Source: Anaerolineae bacterium
GTDB taxonomy: Bacteria > Chloroflexota > Anaerolineae > Aggregatilineales > Phototrophicaceae
DNA length: 32,103 bases
Assembly (NCBI GenBank): GCA_019912985.1
Contig: JAIOHN010000244.1
Span: 1-32,103 of the forward strand
Direction: 5' to 3'
Of this stretch, positions 18,334-25,676 are shown piece after piece; position 1 is the stretch's first letter; each line of letters starts with the position of its first letter. Both the position numbers and the translations under genes were made by a program. The notes under the pieces were generated by a model. It saw nothing but the letters and a program-made list of their open reading frames with translations, was not told the DNA's origin and ran no database searches.

Positions 18334-18560
18334 TGAGGCCGGTTGTGCGTGATGAGAAAATAAATGCCCAGAAGCGCAGTAATGATGGCTGGCGGCACAC
18401 AGAAGGAAACCAGCAACCGCGCAAGTTGATCAATGCCGGTGTTGCCCAGCACAATCCACAACACGATAAATAAAATAATCCCACCAACCGCCATAGCGGC
18501 GGCAATGATCGTGGCGCGTGAGATGGTTTTACGGTTGAAGGGATTTGGTGTCTCGCTCAT
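18330..18560 (-). CDS. Small two-TM membrane protein, hypothetical (76 aa)
   Basis: ATIIAAAMAVGGIILFIVLWIVLG and LLVSFCVPPAIITALLGIYFLI hydrophobic segments; overlaps the convergent methyltransferase end by 4 nt. Confidence 0.6.
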   Translation of the reverse strand: MSETPNPFNRKTISRATIIAAAMAVGGIILFIVLWIVLGNTGIDQLARLLVSFCVPPAIITALLGIYFLITHNRPH

Positions 18561-18608
18561 GTGGTCATTATATACGAATACGCACGGGGACAGTAGGTTT
18601 AATCAGGC

Positions 18609-18962
18609 TCATCGCTCCAGATAATCAATAAGCCGTTGAACTGTGCGCTCACTCTCGTTCGGCCCCTCTGGCGCGTCAATTTGTAAGACCACCTCGGCCC
18701 CTTCCGCCAGTTCGGAAGGTTGATCGTCGACCTCAGCACTCGTCTCAACAGGTTCCAACTCAGCAGGGGGCACCAACGGGTTGACCACGACAGGCACTTC
18801 GACTACTTCCTTTGAAGACGTCTCCCGTTTGATTTCATAAGCTGCATCCGCCCGCCGTCTACGCAAAAATGACAACAGCCCGATCGACCCTACAATCAGC
18901 AATACCAGAACAGCGAATCCAAGAACGACTGCTAATAACGATAGATACGGTGACATGATCAT
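18609..18962 (-). CDS. Single-pass membrane protein with acidic C-terminal tail, hypothetical (117 aa)
   Basis: LLAVVLGFAVLVLLIVGSIGLLSFLRRRR TM plus stop-transfer, then Glu/Val-rich acidic region. Confidence 0.6.
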   Translation of the reverse strand: MIMSPYLSLLAVVLGFAVLVLLIVGSIGLLSFLRRRRADAAYEIKRETSSKEVVEVPVVVNPLVPPAELEPVETSAEVDDQPSELAEGAEVVLQIDAPEGPNESERTVQRLIDYLER

Positions 18963-19045
18963 GCGCTCCGCTTGACTTCAGGCGGCTTCATTGTAACCAT
19001 GGTATTACGGATGCTCAATAGCAACGAGGTCATGACGAAGAGCGT

Positions 19046-19084
19046 AAAGAAAAGCAGGCCCGCCATCACCCGACAGCGAGCCTG
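19046..19084 (-). terminator. Intrinsic terminator downstream of glnS
   Basis: Minus strand CAGGCTCGC-loop-GCGGGCCTG (9 bp, one T-G wobble) followed by CTTTTCTTT. Confidence 0.65.
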
Positions 19085-19091
19085 TAAAAAG

Positions 19092-20819
19092 CTAACGATT
19101 CTGCGCTTTCTGCAACTTCGCCCATTCATCGCGCAGGGTCACGGCGCGATTGAACACCAACTTATCCCCTTTCGTGTCAGGGTCCACACAGAAATAACCC
19201 AGGCGCTCAAACTGATAGCGGGTGCCCGGTTCTGCATCGTTCAGGCTCGGCTCCACTTTGCAGCCTTGCAGCACTTGCAGCGAGTCGGGGTTAATGTAAT
19301 CGGTAAAATCCTTACCCTCTTCGACATCATTCGGGTTGGCGACCGTAAACAACTGCTCATACAAACGTACTTCAGCATCCAACGCCTGCCCAGCGGACAC
19401 CCAGTGTAGTGTGGCCTTGACCTTGCGACCATCTGGCGCATTGCCGCTGCGGGTTTCGGGATCATAGGTGCAGCGTAGTTCTACCACATTGCCATCCGCA
19501 TCTTTAATCACCTCATTGCAGGTGATGAAGTAGCCGTAGCGCAGCCGCACTTCACGCCCAGGAGCAAGCCGGTAGAATTTTTTCGGCGGGTCTTCCATGA
19601 AGTCATCCTGCTCGATATACAACTCACCTGAGAAGGGTACGGTTCGGGTTCCAGCATCCGGGTCTTCGGGATTATTGACCGCTTCCATCTGCTCGACCAG
19701 CCCCTCAGGATAATTGGTGATGACCACCTTGAGCGGATTCAAAACCGACATCACACGCGGCGCAGTGGCATTCAGGTCCTGGCGCACGCAATATTCGAGC
19801 ATCCCGATTTCGGCGGTGCTGTTACTTTTGGCAACTCCTAACAGCTCACAGAAATTGCGGATCGAGGCTGGAGAATAACCGCGCCGCCGTAAGCCGGACA
19901 GGGTAGGCATCCGGGGATCATCCCAGCCACGCACATAATTTTCCTTCACCAGCTTGATCAGTTTACGCTTGCTCAAAACCGTGTGAGACAGGTTCAAGCG
20001 TGCGAACTCGATCTGCTGCGGGTGATAAATTCCTAGCTCGTCCAGAAACCAATCGTACAGCGGGCGATGATCTTCAAATTCCAGCGTGCAGATTGAATGG
20101 GTAATGCCTTCAATCGAGTCAGATTGCCCGTGCGCCCAATCGTACATGGGGTAAATATGCCACTTATCGCCTGTGCGCGGGTGCGGCGCATTCAGGATGC
20201 GGTACATGACCGGGTCACGCATGTTGATGTTCCCCGATGTCATATCCACTTTAGCCCGCAGCACATGCTCGCCTTCTGCAAATTCACCATTGCGCATACG
20301 CTCGAACAGGTCGAGGTTTTCCTCAACAGAGCGGTCACGGTAAGGGCTTTCCTTGCCGGGTTCGGTCAATGTCCCGCGATACTCGCGGATTTCATCCGCA
20401 CTCAGACTATCTACGTAAGCTTTGCCCTTCTTGATAAGCTGGATCGCCCATTCGTAAAGCTGATCAAAGTAGTCCGATGCGAAGAACAGCCGGTCTTCCC
20501 AGTCAAACCCCAGCCAGCGTACATCTTTCTGGATCGAGTCGATGTATTCCTGTTCCTCTTTGGTGGGGTTGGTGTCATCAAAACGCAGATTGTATTTACC
20601 ACCGTAAGACTGGGCGAGGCCAAAATTAAGCCAGATGGACTTGGCATGGCCGATATGCAGGTAGCCATTTGGCTCTGGCGGGAAACGCGTGTGAACCCGG
20701 CCATCAAACCGTCCCGTCCGGTTGTCTTCGTCGATAATATCCTGAATAAAATGGGTGCGGCCAGCAGCTTCCTCGCTGTCTGTCTCCGCGTCAACGTGAT
20801 TCTTCAGTTCGTCTGACAT
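19092..20819 (-). CDS. glnS: Glutaminyl-tRNA synthetase (575 aa)
   Basis: [100 protein letters not shown]. GlnRS-specific. Confidence 0.97.
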   Translation of the reverse strand: MSDELKNHVDAETDSEEAAGRTHFIQDIIDEDNRTGRFDGRVHTRFPPEPNGYLHIGHAKSIWLNFGLAQSYGGKYNLRFDDTNPTKEEQEYIDSIQKDVRWLGFDWEDRLFFASDYFDQLYEWAIQLIKKGKAYVDSLSADEIREYRGTLTEPGKESPYRDRSVEENLDLFERMRNGEFAEGEHVLRAKVDMTSGNINMRDPVMYRILNAPHPRTGDKWHIYPMYDWAHGQSDSIEGITHSICTLEFEDHRPLYDWFLDELGIYHPQQIEFARLNLSHTVLSKRKLIKLVKENYVRGWDDPRMPTLSGLRRRGYSPASIRNFCELLGVAKSNSTAEIGMLEYCVRQDLNATAPRVMSVLNPLKVVITNYPEGLVEQMEAVNNPEDPDAGTRTVPFSGELYIEQDDFMEDPPKKFYRLAPGREVRLRYGYFITCNEVIKDADGNVVELRCTYDPETRSGNAPDGRKVKATLHWVSAGQALDAEVRLYEQLFTVANPNDVEEGKDFTDYINPDSLQVLQGCKVEPSLNDAEPGTRYQFERLGYFCVDPDTKGDKLVFNRAVTLRDEWAKLQKAQNR

Positions 20820-21008
20820 AACCTGTTGTTCCTTGTGACTCTGTCAGTGTTTATCCATAGACTCTATAGGCGCGGCATCCCGCGCCCGCTAAGTGTAACA
20901 CAACCTTGATTTGGCGAAAGGCGGCTGTTCACTTAAACATCCGTTAAATTCATCCAGTCTTAATAGATTTATAGAAGCACATTCACACATCTTCTGATAA
21001 AGTATAGG

Positions 21009-21042
21009 AGCCGTTTTGCCGAACGAGCCGGCAGCGGCTTTT
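21009..21042 (+). other. Nested stem-loop plus short T run in the leader of the desaturase gene
   Basis: AGCCG-TTT-TGCCG-AACGAGC-CGGCA-G-CGGCT-TTT: two stacked 5-bp stems upstream of the GTG start at 21071. Confidence 0.5.
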
Positions 21043-21070
21043 CATTTCTATAGCGGAGTACAAGATTAAC

Positions 21071-22147
21071 GTGACCGTTACGACCAACCAGCGTACCACT
21101 CAGACTGAGAAACCTGCCTGGCAGCAGGCCGTTCGCCACTACCAACATTCCGACACATGGACCAGCGTCTGGCAGATTTTTAACAGTGTGGTCCCCTACT
21201 TTGTGCTGTGGTACCTGGCTTATCGCAGTTTAGAAGTTTCATACTTGCTGACACTGGGGATAGCCTTATTTGCCGGGTTATTTGGCATGCGTATTTTCAT
21301 CATTTTCCATGATTGCGGGCATGGCTCCTTTTTCAAATCTCGTCGTGCCAATAATATCGTTGGTGTCATCACGGGTATAATCACCTTTACGCCATACTAT
21401 GCCTGGCGGCAAGCGCATGCGGTTCACCATGCCACTGCTGGTGACCTTGACCGGCGCGGTACCGGAGATATCTGGACCCTGACTTACGACGAGTACAAAA
21501 CACTGTCACGCTGGAAGCAGATTTCCTACCGTCTCTATCGCAATCCGTTCATCATCTTTGTGATCGGCCCTGTGATTGACTTCGTCATTTTGCAGCGCCT
21601 GCCCTGGGTTTGCGCATCCGATAAACCGCGTGATAAGAACAGTGTCGCCTGGACGAACCTGGCACTACTGACCATTGCGATCGTCATGAGTCTGCTGATT
21701 GGCTGGAAAGAGTATCTCCTGGTTCAGATCCCGATCATCGCCATGGCATCCTCGATTGGCGTATGGCTGTTCTACGTGCAGCACCAGTATGAGAACACCT
21801 ATTGGGAACACCATGAAGATTGGGACTTCGCCACCGCTGCCCTCTATGGCAGTTCCTACTTCAAACTGCCGAAAGTGCTCCAATGGTTTAGCGGTAATAT
21901 CGGTTTTCACCATATCCATCACCTCAGCCCCCGTATTCCCAACTACAAGCTTGAAAACTGCCACAACGAAAATGAAATTTTCCAGGTTCAGCCATTGACT
22001 CTGCGCGCCAGCATCCAATCGATGCGTATCCGTGTCTGGGATGAAGACCGTCACAAAATGATCGGTTACTATAAACCCGGTGAGGAACATGGCGAGGAAC
22101 ACACCGAAGAAGCCCTCTATCCACTCGAGCCGAACCTGGGAGCGTAA
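21071..22147 (+). CDS. Membrane fatty acid desaturase, DesA/omega-6-like (358 aa, GTG start)
   Basis: Three His boxes: HDCGHGS, HAVHHA, HHIHH in a multi-TM protein. Confidence 0.92.
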   Translation: MTVTTNQRTTQTEKPAWQQAVRHYQHSDTWTSVWQIFNSVVPYFVLWYLAYRSLEVSYLLTLGIALFAGLFGMRIFIIFHDCGHGSFFKSRRANNIVGVITGIITFTPYYAWRQAHAVHHATAGDLDRRGTGDIWTLTYDEYKTLSRWKQISYRLYRNPFIIFVIGPVIDFVILQRLPWVCASDKPRDKNSVAWTNLALLTIAIVMSLLIGWKEYLLVQIPIIAMASSIGVWLFYVQHQYENTYWEHHEDWDFATAALYGSSYFKLPKVLQWFSGNIGFHHIHHLSPRIPNYKLENCHNENEIFQVQPLTLRASIQSMRIRVWDEDRHKMIGYYKPGEEHGEEHTEEALYPLEPNLGA

Positions 22148-22165
22148 ACGCTCAAGGGCGACTAC

Positions 22166-22204
22166 GTCTGCAACCCTTCTCGACGCAGAGGAGGGTTCGC
22201 AGAC
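22166..22204. repeat. Long inverted repeat / hairpin in the desaturase-DinB intergenic region
   Basis: GTCTGCAACCCTTCTC-GACGCA-GAGGAGGGTT(C)GCAGAC: 16 bp with one bulged C and one G-T wobble; no U tract downstream. Confidence 0.7.
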
Positions 22205-22282
22205 CAGCGAGGTCATAGGCAAGCAAATATCCCTGCTTTACAGTACAATAACTTAGAATATACGTTCTATGTACTGAGGGGA

Positions 22283-22762
22283 ATGCCCATGACAGCCGAT
22301 GACTTCCGCAAACTATACGAATATCACTTTGCACGAAACCGAACGATCTGGGATCGCTGCATCGTCCCACTTAGTGACGAGCAGTTCACTCAAAATCTGG
22401 ATTACTCGGTCGGTTCGCTGCGCAATCAGATGGTCCACATGCTGAACATTGATGATCGCTGGTTCTCTGGCCTGCGCGGTGAAGCGATTCCTGACTTCCT
22501 CAATCCAGTCCACTTTCCGAAGCGCTCCGCCATTCGTGAACAATGGGATACCGTAGAAACCCATATGCGCGCCTATCTTGACCAACTTACAGATAATGAT
22601 CTTCAAGGTTCGCTTGGCGATCTAAAAACCTGGGAAGTGTTGTTCCATGTACTCAACCACGGCACCGATCACCGCGCGCAGGTACTGGCGATGCTCCATT
22701 TAATCGGCGCGCCGACCTTCCCGCAGGACTACGTGTATTTTGCCTGGGGCAAGGATGTATAG
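22283..22762 (+). CDS. DinB family protein (159 aa)
   Basis: Four-helix pattern with conserved His: NQMVHMLNIDDRWFSGL, VLFHVLNHGTDHRAQVLAMLHLIG. Confidence 0.88.
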   Translation: MPMTADDFRKLYEYHFARNRTIWDRCIVPLSDEQFTQNLDYSVGSLRNQMVHMLNIDDRWFSGLRGEAIPDFLNPVHFPKRSAIREQWDTVETHMRAYLDQLTDNDLQGSLGDLKTWEVLFHVLNHGTDHRAQVLAMLHLIGAPTFPQDYVYFAWGKDV

Positions 22763-22765
22763 CAT

Positions 22766-23605
22766 CTAGACTCGACGCAGCAGCGCCCGGTACTTACCGG
22801 GTGAATGGCCGCACAAATTTTTGAATGCCACATAGAAATGACTGAGGGTGTGAAATCCGGCATCCAGTGCAATATCGGTCACACTGACATCCGTCGTCAA
22901 AAGCTGCTGCTGTGCATAAGCAATGCGACGCTGCGTTAAATAATCGGTAATGGTCACGCCAAAAGCACTCTTGAAAGTGGACATGGCGTAATTCGCATTG
23001 AGGCCGACCTGCGCCGCCACATCGCTGGCGCTAATCGACTCCTGAAACTGCTCGTTCATTACACGCGCCATTTGCTGCGCTTTGACTGGCACCGTCAGAC
23101 CATCATCAACAGGCGTATGTTCCGTCTCAGAGGGCCACAGGAGCGCGCAGCGATAGAGAAAAGCCTTTATCTCCATCAGCGCGATATGGCGATGCCCCAA
23201 TGCCGCATCCGCATACCACTGCCGGAACATCGCATCAGTATAAGTGAGCAAGCTGCGATCGGTGCTGCAAAACATCGAACCGGAAAGCAGCGCCAGCACA
23301 AAATCCTGCGGCAGCTCCCAGCGGAGCACCTCGCTCATAGGGATCGTGACGATACCCATTAAGGCGTCCACCGTGCAATCGACAAGCTGGTGTGGCACAG
23401 CCCCCCAGAAAACCGCATGTTCATGAGTCTGAATCTGAATGTGGCGACCGGCATGGGTATAAGTCACGCTGCCGCGCTCGATGAAATTCAGCTCAAGCTC
23501 GTTATGGCGGTGCGGTGGCATATTCTCCCCAACTGGAGATTTGCCGGACCATACTCGGAAGCCGTGGGTTTGCAGCGCAACCGGCTGTTTAAGATTTTGG
23601 ATCAT
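22766..23605 (-). CDS. AraC family transcriptional regulator with cupin-like N-terminal domain
   Basis: NMPPHRHNELELNFIERGSVTYTHAGRHIQI (cupin); SASDVAAQVGLNANYAMSTFKSAFGVTITDYLTQRRIAYAQQQLLTTDVSVTDIALDAGFHTLSHFYVAFKNLCGHSPGKYR. ATG at 23605 preceded by CAGGTGGGG SD; the track start at 23734 overlaps the divergent gene. Confidence 0.92.
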   Translation of the reverse strand: MIQNLKQPVALQTHGFRVWSGKSPVGENMPPHRHNELELNFIERGSVTYTHAGRHIQIQTHEHAVFWGAVPHQLVDCTVDALMGIVTIPMSEVLRWELPQDFVLALLSGSMFCSTDRSLLTYTDAMFRQWYADAALGHRHIALMEIKAFLYRCALLWPSETEHTPVDDGLTVPVKAQQMARVMNEQFQESISASDVAAQVGLNANYAMSTFKSAFGVTITDYLTQRRIAYAQQQLLTTDVSVTDIALDAGFHTLSHFYVAFKNLCGHSPGKYRALLRRV

Positions 23606-23714
23606 AGCCCCACCTGAGAATACAGGAAAAATATAGCAATATACCGGACGTTTTTCCAGTGATGTGCCTCTATACTGATAAACGCAAAAATTATAGATAA
23701 AGGGGTATATTCTG

Positions 23715-24542
23715 ATGCTGACCGATATGGACATTTATTTATTTGACCTGCGCGGTTATCTCATCCTGGAAAATGCGCTGACGCAGGATGAAGTTGCCGC
23801 CCTGAATGCGGGCATCGACGCAATCCCGCCGATGAAGCATGGCGAGTGGTTTGGTTACATTCAGTCACACACCTTCGGCGATGACGAAGGCACCAATTTG
23901 CAGCAGATCTACGAAGCGGGCGAACCCTTCGAACGTCTCATCGACCATCCTTCATGGATTGACAAAGTAAAACATTTTGTCGGCGGTGAAGGCACTTTCG
24001 ATTACCATCACGGCCCGCTCTTTATCGACGAAAACTTTGCCAATCTGCGCGGCCCCGGCGAGGCTATCGGCCTGCATTCCGGTGGACATACCGGCGTCAA
24101 GCGCAACCAGTTTCGCTTCCACAATGGCCGTTTTCAATGCGGTCAGGTCAACATCCTGATCGCGCTGACCGATATTGGCCCCGGTGATGGCGCGACCATG
24201 ATTATCCCCGGCAGTCACAAAGCCAACTTTGAAAATCCTGATTTTGAAAAGCACCGCATGGGCGGCGAGGAATCCTCTGTAGATAATGTCACTGGAGCGA
24301 TTGAAGCACAGATGAAAGCCGGAGACGCCCTGCTGTTTGTGGATGCCATCTCACATGGATCGGCCAAGCGGGTGAATCCCGGTGAGCGCCGCATCGTCGT
24401 CTACCGCTACGGGCCTTCCTGGGGCAATTTCCGTCACGGCTATCAGCCCTCGCCGGAGCTGCTGGAACGGCTGACACCGGAACGCCGTAAGATTGTCCAG
24501 CCGCTTCAAATCCTCCCGCGTGAGCCGCAGAAGCAGGTTTAA
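23715..24542 (+). CDS. Phytanoyl-CoA dioxygenase (PhyH) family protein (275 aa)
   Basis: LRGYLILENALTQDEVAALNAGID; LIALTDIGPGDGATMIIPGSHKANFENP; GDALLFVDAISHGSAKRVNPGERRIVVYRYGPSW. Confidence 0.9.
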   Translation: MLTDMDIYLFDLRGYLILENALTQDEVAALNAGIDAIPPMKHGEWFGYIQSHTFGDDEGTNLQQIYEAGEPFERLIDHPSWIDKVKHFVGGEGTFDYHHGPLFIDENFANLRGPGEAIGLHSGGHTGVKRNQFRFHNGRFQCGQVNILIALTDIGPGDGATMIIPGSHKANFENPDFEKHRMGGEESSVDNVTGAIEAQMKAGDALLFVDAISHGSAKRVNPGERRIVVYRYGPSWGNFRHGYQPSPELLERLTPERRKIVQPLQILPREPQKQV

Positions 24543-24565
24543 CCCCTCAAACAACTCGTATTTTC

Positions 24566-24594
24566 AAGAACTCGTTCCATGTGGGCGAGTTCTT
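24566..24594 (+). terminator. Hairpin terminator-like element after the PhyH gene
   Basis: AAGAACTCG-TTCCATGTGGG-CGAGTTCTT (9 bp), followed by CATTTA (weak T tract). Confidence 0.5.
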
Positions 24595-24677
24595 CATTTA
24601 CAGTCCCAGACGTGATTGATTGCATATTCAGCGCATTCCGTTTATAAGTGACGGGTACCCGGTTTCAGGATAATCCT

Positions 24678-25355
24678 ATGAGCGATCAAGATCAGCTTTC
24701 TCGAATACCATTAGACAGGCTTCTGCAAGAGGCATTTCACGCTTTTGACAATGACCGCCTGGATGAGGCGGAAACTCTTTACCGGCACTGCCTGCACCGC
24801 CTGAAAGATTCAGATGACACCGATACCTATCACCACGCCCTGCACATGCTTGCCTTCGTCAGAAGCCATCAGGGAGATTTTGATGAGGCACGGCAAATTT
24901 ATCAACAATTGCTGGATGCAGCACGCCAACGAGAAGACCAGCAAGCTATTTCAATCAATTTGCATCAACTGGGCATGGTCGAAAGATTAGCCGGGCAATA
25001 TATCCAGGCACAGCAACTGTTTGAAACTGAATTCCAACATCTAAAAACTCACCTGCCGGATTTTAACCTGGGACTCTCAGCCAACGCCTACGAGCGGGCC
25101 TATGCCCGTCTTTTACAGGGTGATGTTGTCAGCGCTGAATCTGTGATGATGGAGGCATTGGACTATGCTGAAGCCGGACAAGATCCGGTCTGCAAGGCAT
25201 GTGCATTACGCGGAATGGGCGAAATCCACCTTGCCAGACAGAACAAACAGCAAGCACAAGACTACTTTGCACAGAGCGCTGCCGCTTTTCGGATGGTGGG
25301 CGATGATAAGGCCGCATTGCAGGTCGAGCAAATGTCTATCGCAACCACGGAATAA
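24678..25355 (+). CDS. Tetratricopeptide repeat protein
   Basis: Repeated helical units: AFHAFDNDRLDEAETLYRHCLHRL, LAFVRSHQGDFDEARQIYQQLLDAA, LGMVERLAGQYIQAQQLFETEF, GMGEIHLARQNKQQAQDYFAQSA. ATG at 24678 favoured over 24648. Confidence 0.8.
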   Translation: MSDQDQLSRIPLDRLLQEAFHAFDNDRLDEAETLYRHCLHRLKDSDDTDTYHHALHMLAFVRSHQGDFDEARQIYQQLLDAARQREDQQAISINLHQLGMVERLAGQYIQAQQLFETEFQHLKTHLPDFNLGLSANAYERAYARLLQGDVVSAESVMMEALDYAEAGQDPVCKACALRGMGEIHLARQNKQQAQDYFAQSAAAFRMVGDDKAALQVEQMSIATTE

Positions 25356-25373
25356 CGTTGAGAATGCTGAACG

Positions 25374-25422
25374 CGCAGCAATAAAAAAACCAGCGACAGT
25401 AATGCCACTGGTTTTTATTGCT
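25374..25422. terminator. Bidirectional terminator between convergent TPR gene (+) and tRNA-Gln (-)
   Basis: CAGCAATAAAAAAACCAG ... CTGGTTTTTATTGCTG long inverted repeat with T runs in both orientations. Confidence 0.75.
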
Positions 25423-25491
25423 GGGGGACCTGGATTCGAACCAAGATTAACAGGGCCAGAACCTGCCGTTCTGCCGTTGAACTATCCCCCA
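25421..25491 (-). tRNA. tRNA-Gln, anticodon CUG (71 nt, no encoded CCA)
   Basis: Minus strand folds as cloverleaf: acceptor TGGGGGA/TCCCCCA, D-stem GTTC/GAAC, anticodon stem GCAGG/CCTGT with loop TTCTGGC, T-arm CTTGG-TTCGAAT-CCAGG, discriminator G. Confidence 0.95.
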
Positions 25492-25505
25492 ATGGGATGC
25501 GCAGT

Positions 25506-25534
25506 ATCTTAGTATACCTTGCCCTTTATTTCAA
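25506..25534 (-). promoter_or_regulatory. Putative promoter of tRNA-Gln (TTGAAA-N17-TAAGAT on minus strand)
   Basis: -35 at 25529-25534, -10 at 25506-25511, 14 nt from the tRNA 5' end. Confidence 0.5.
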
Positions 25535-25676
25535 GACCTTTTTGGTGCCAAATGGTTTTTGTTTCACTTACTTTGGGTGTATCATTGTAATTATACTTAA
25601 CATAACACTCTCCCGTACTTTGCCCTCCCATAGATCATCGTACCCCTTATGCATTTACTGGTTCAGGAACTTAGCC

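Noticed and set aside
20097-20816. 239-aa plus-strand ORF opposite glnS
   Set aside because: Antisense to highly conserved GlnRS sequence; no family resemblance.
25497-25676. N-terminal 60-aa extension of the large secreted protein
   Set aside because: Lies in AT-rich tRNA promoter/intergenic DNA; a clean signal peptide begins at ATG 25677.
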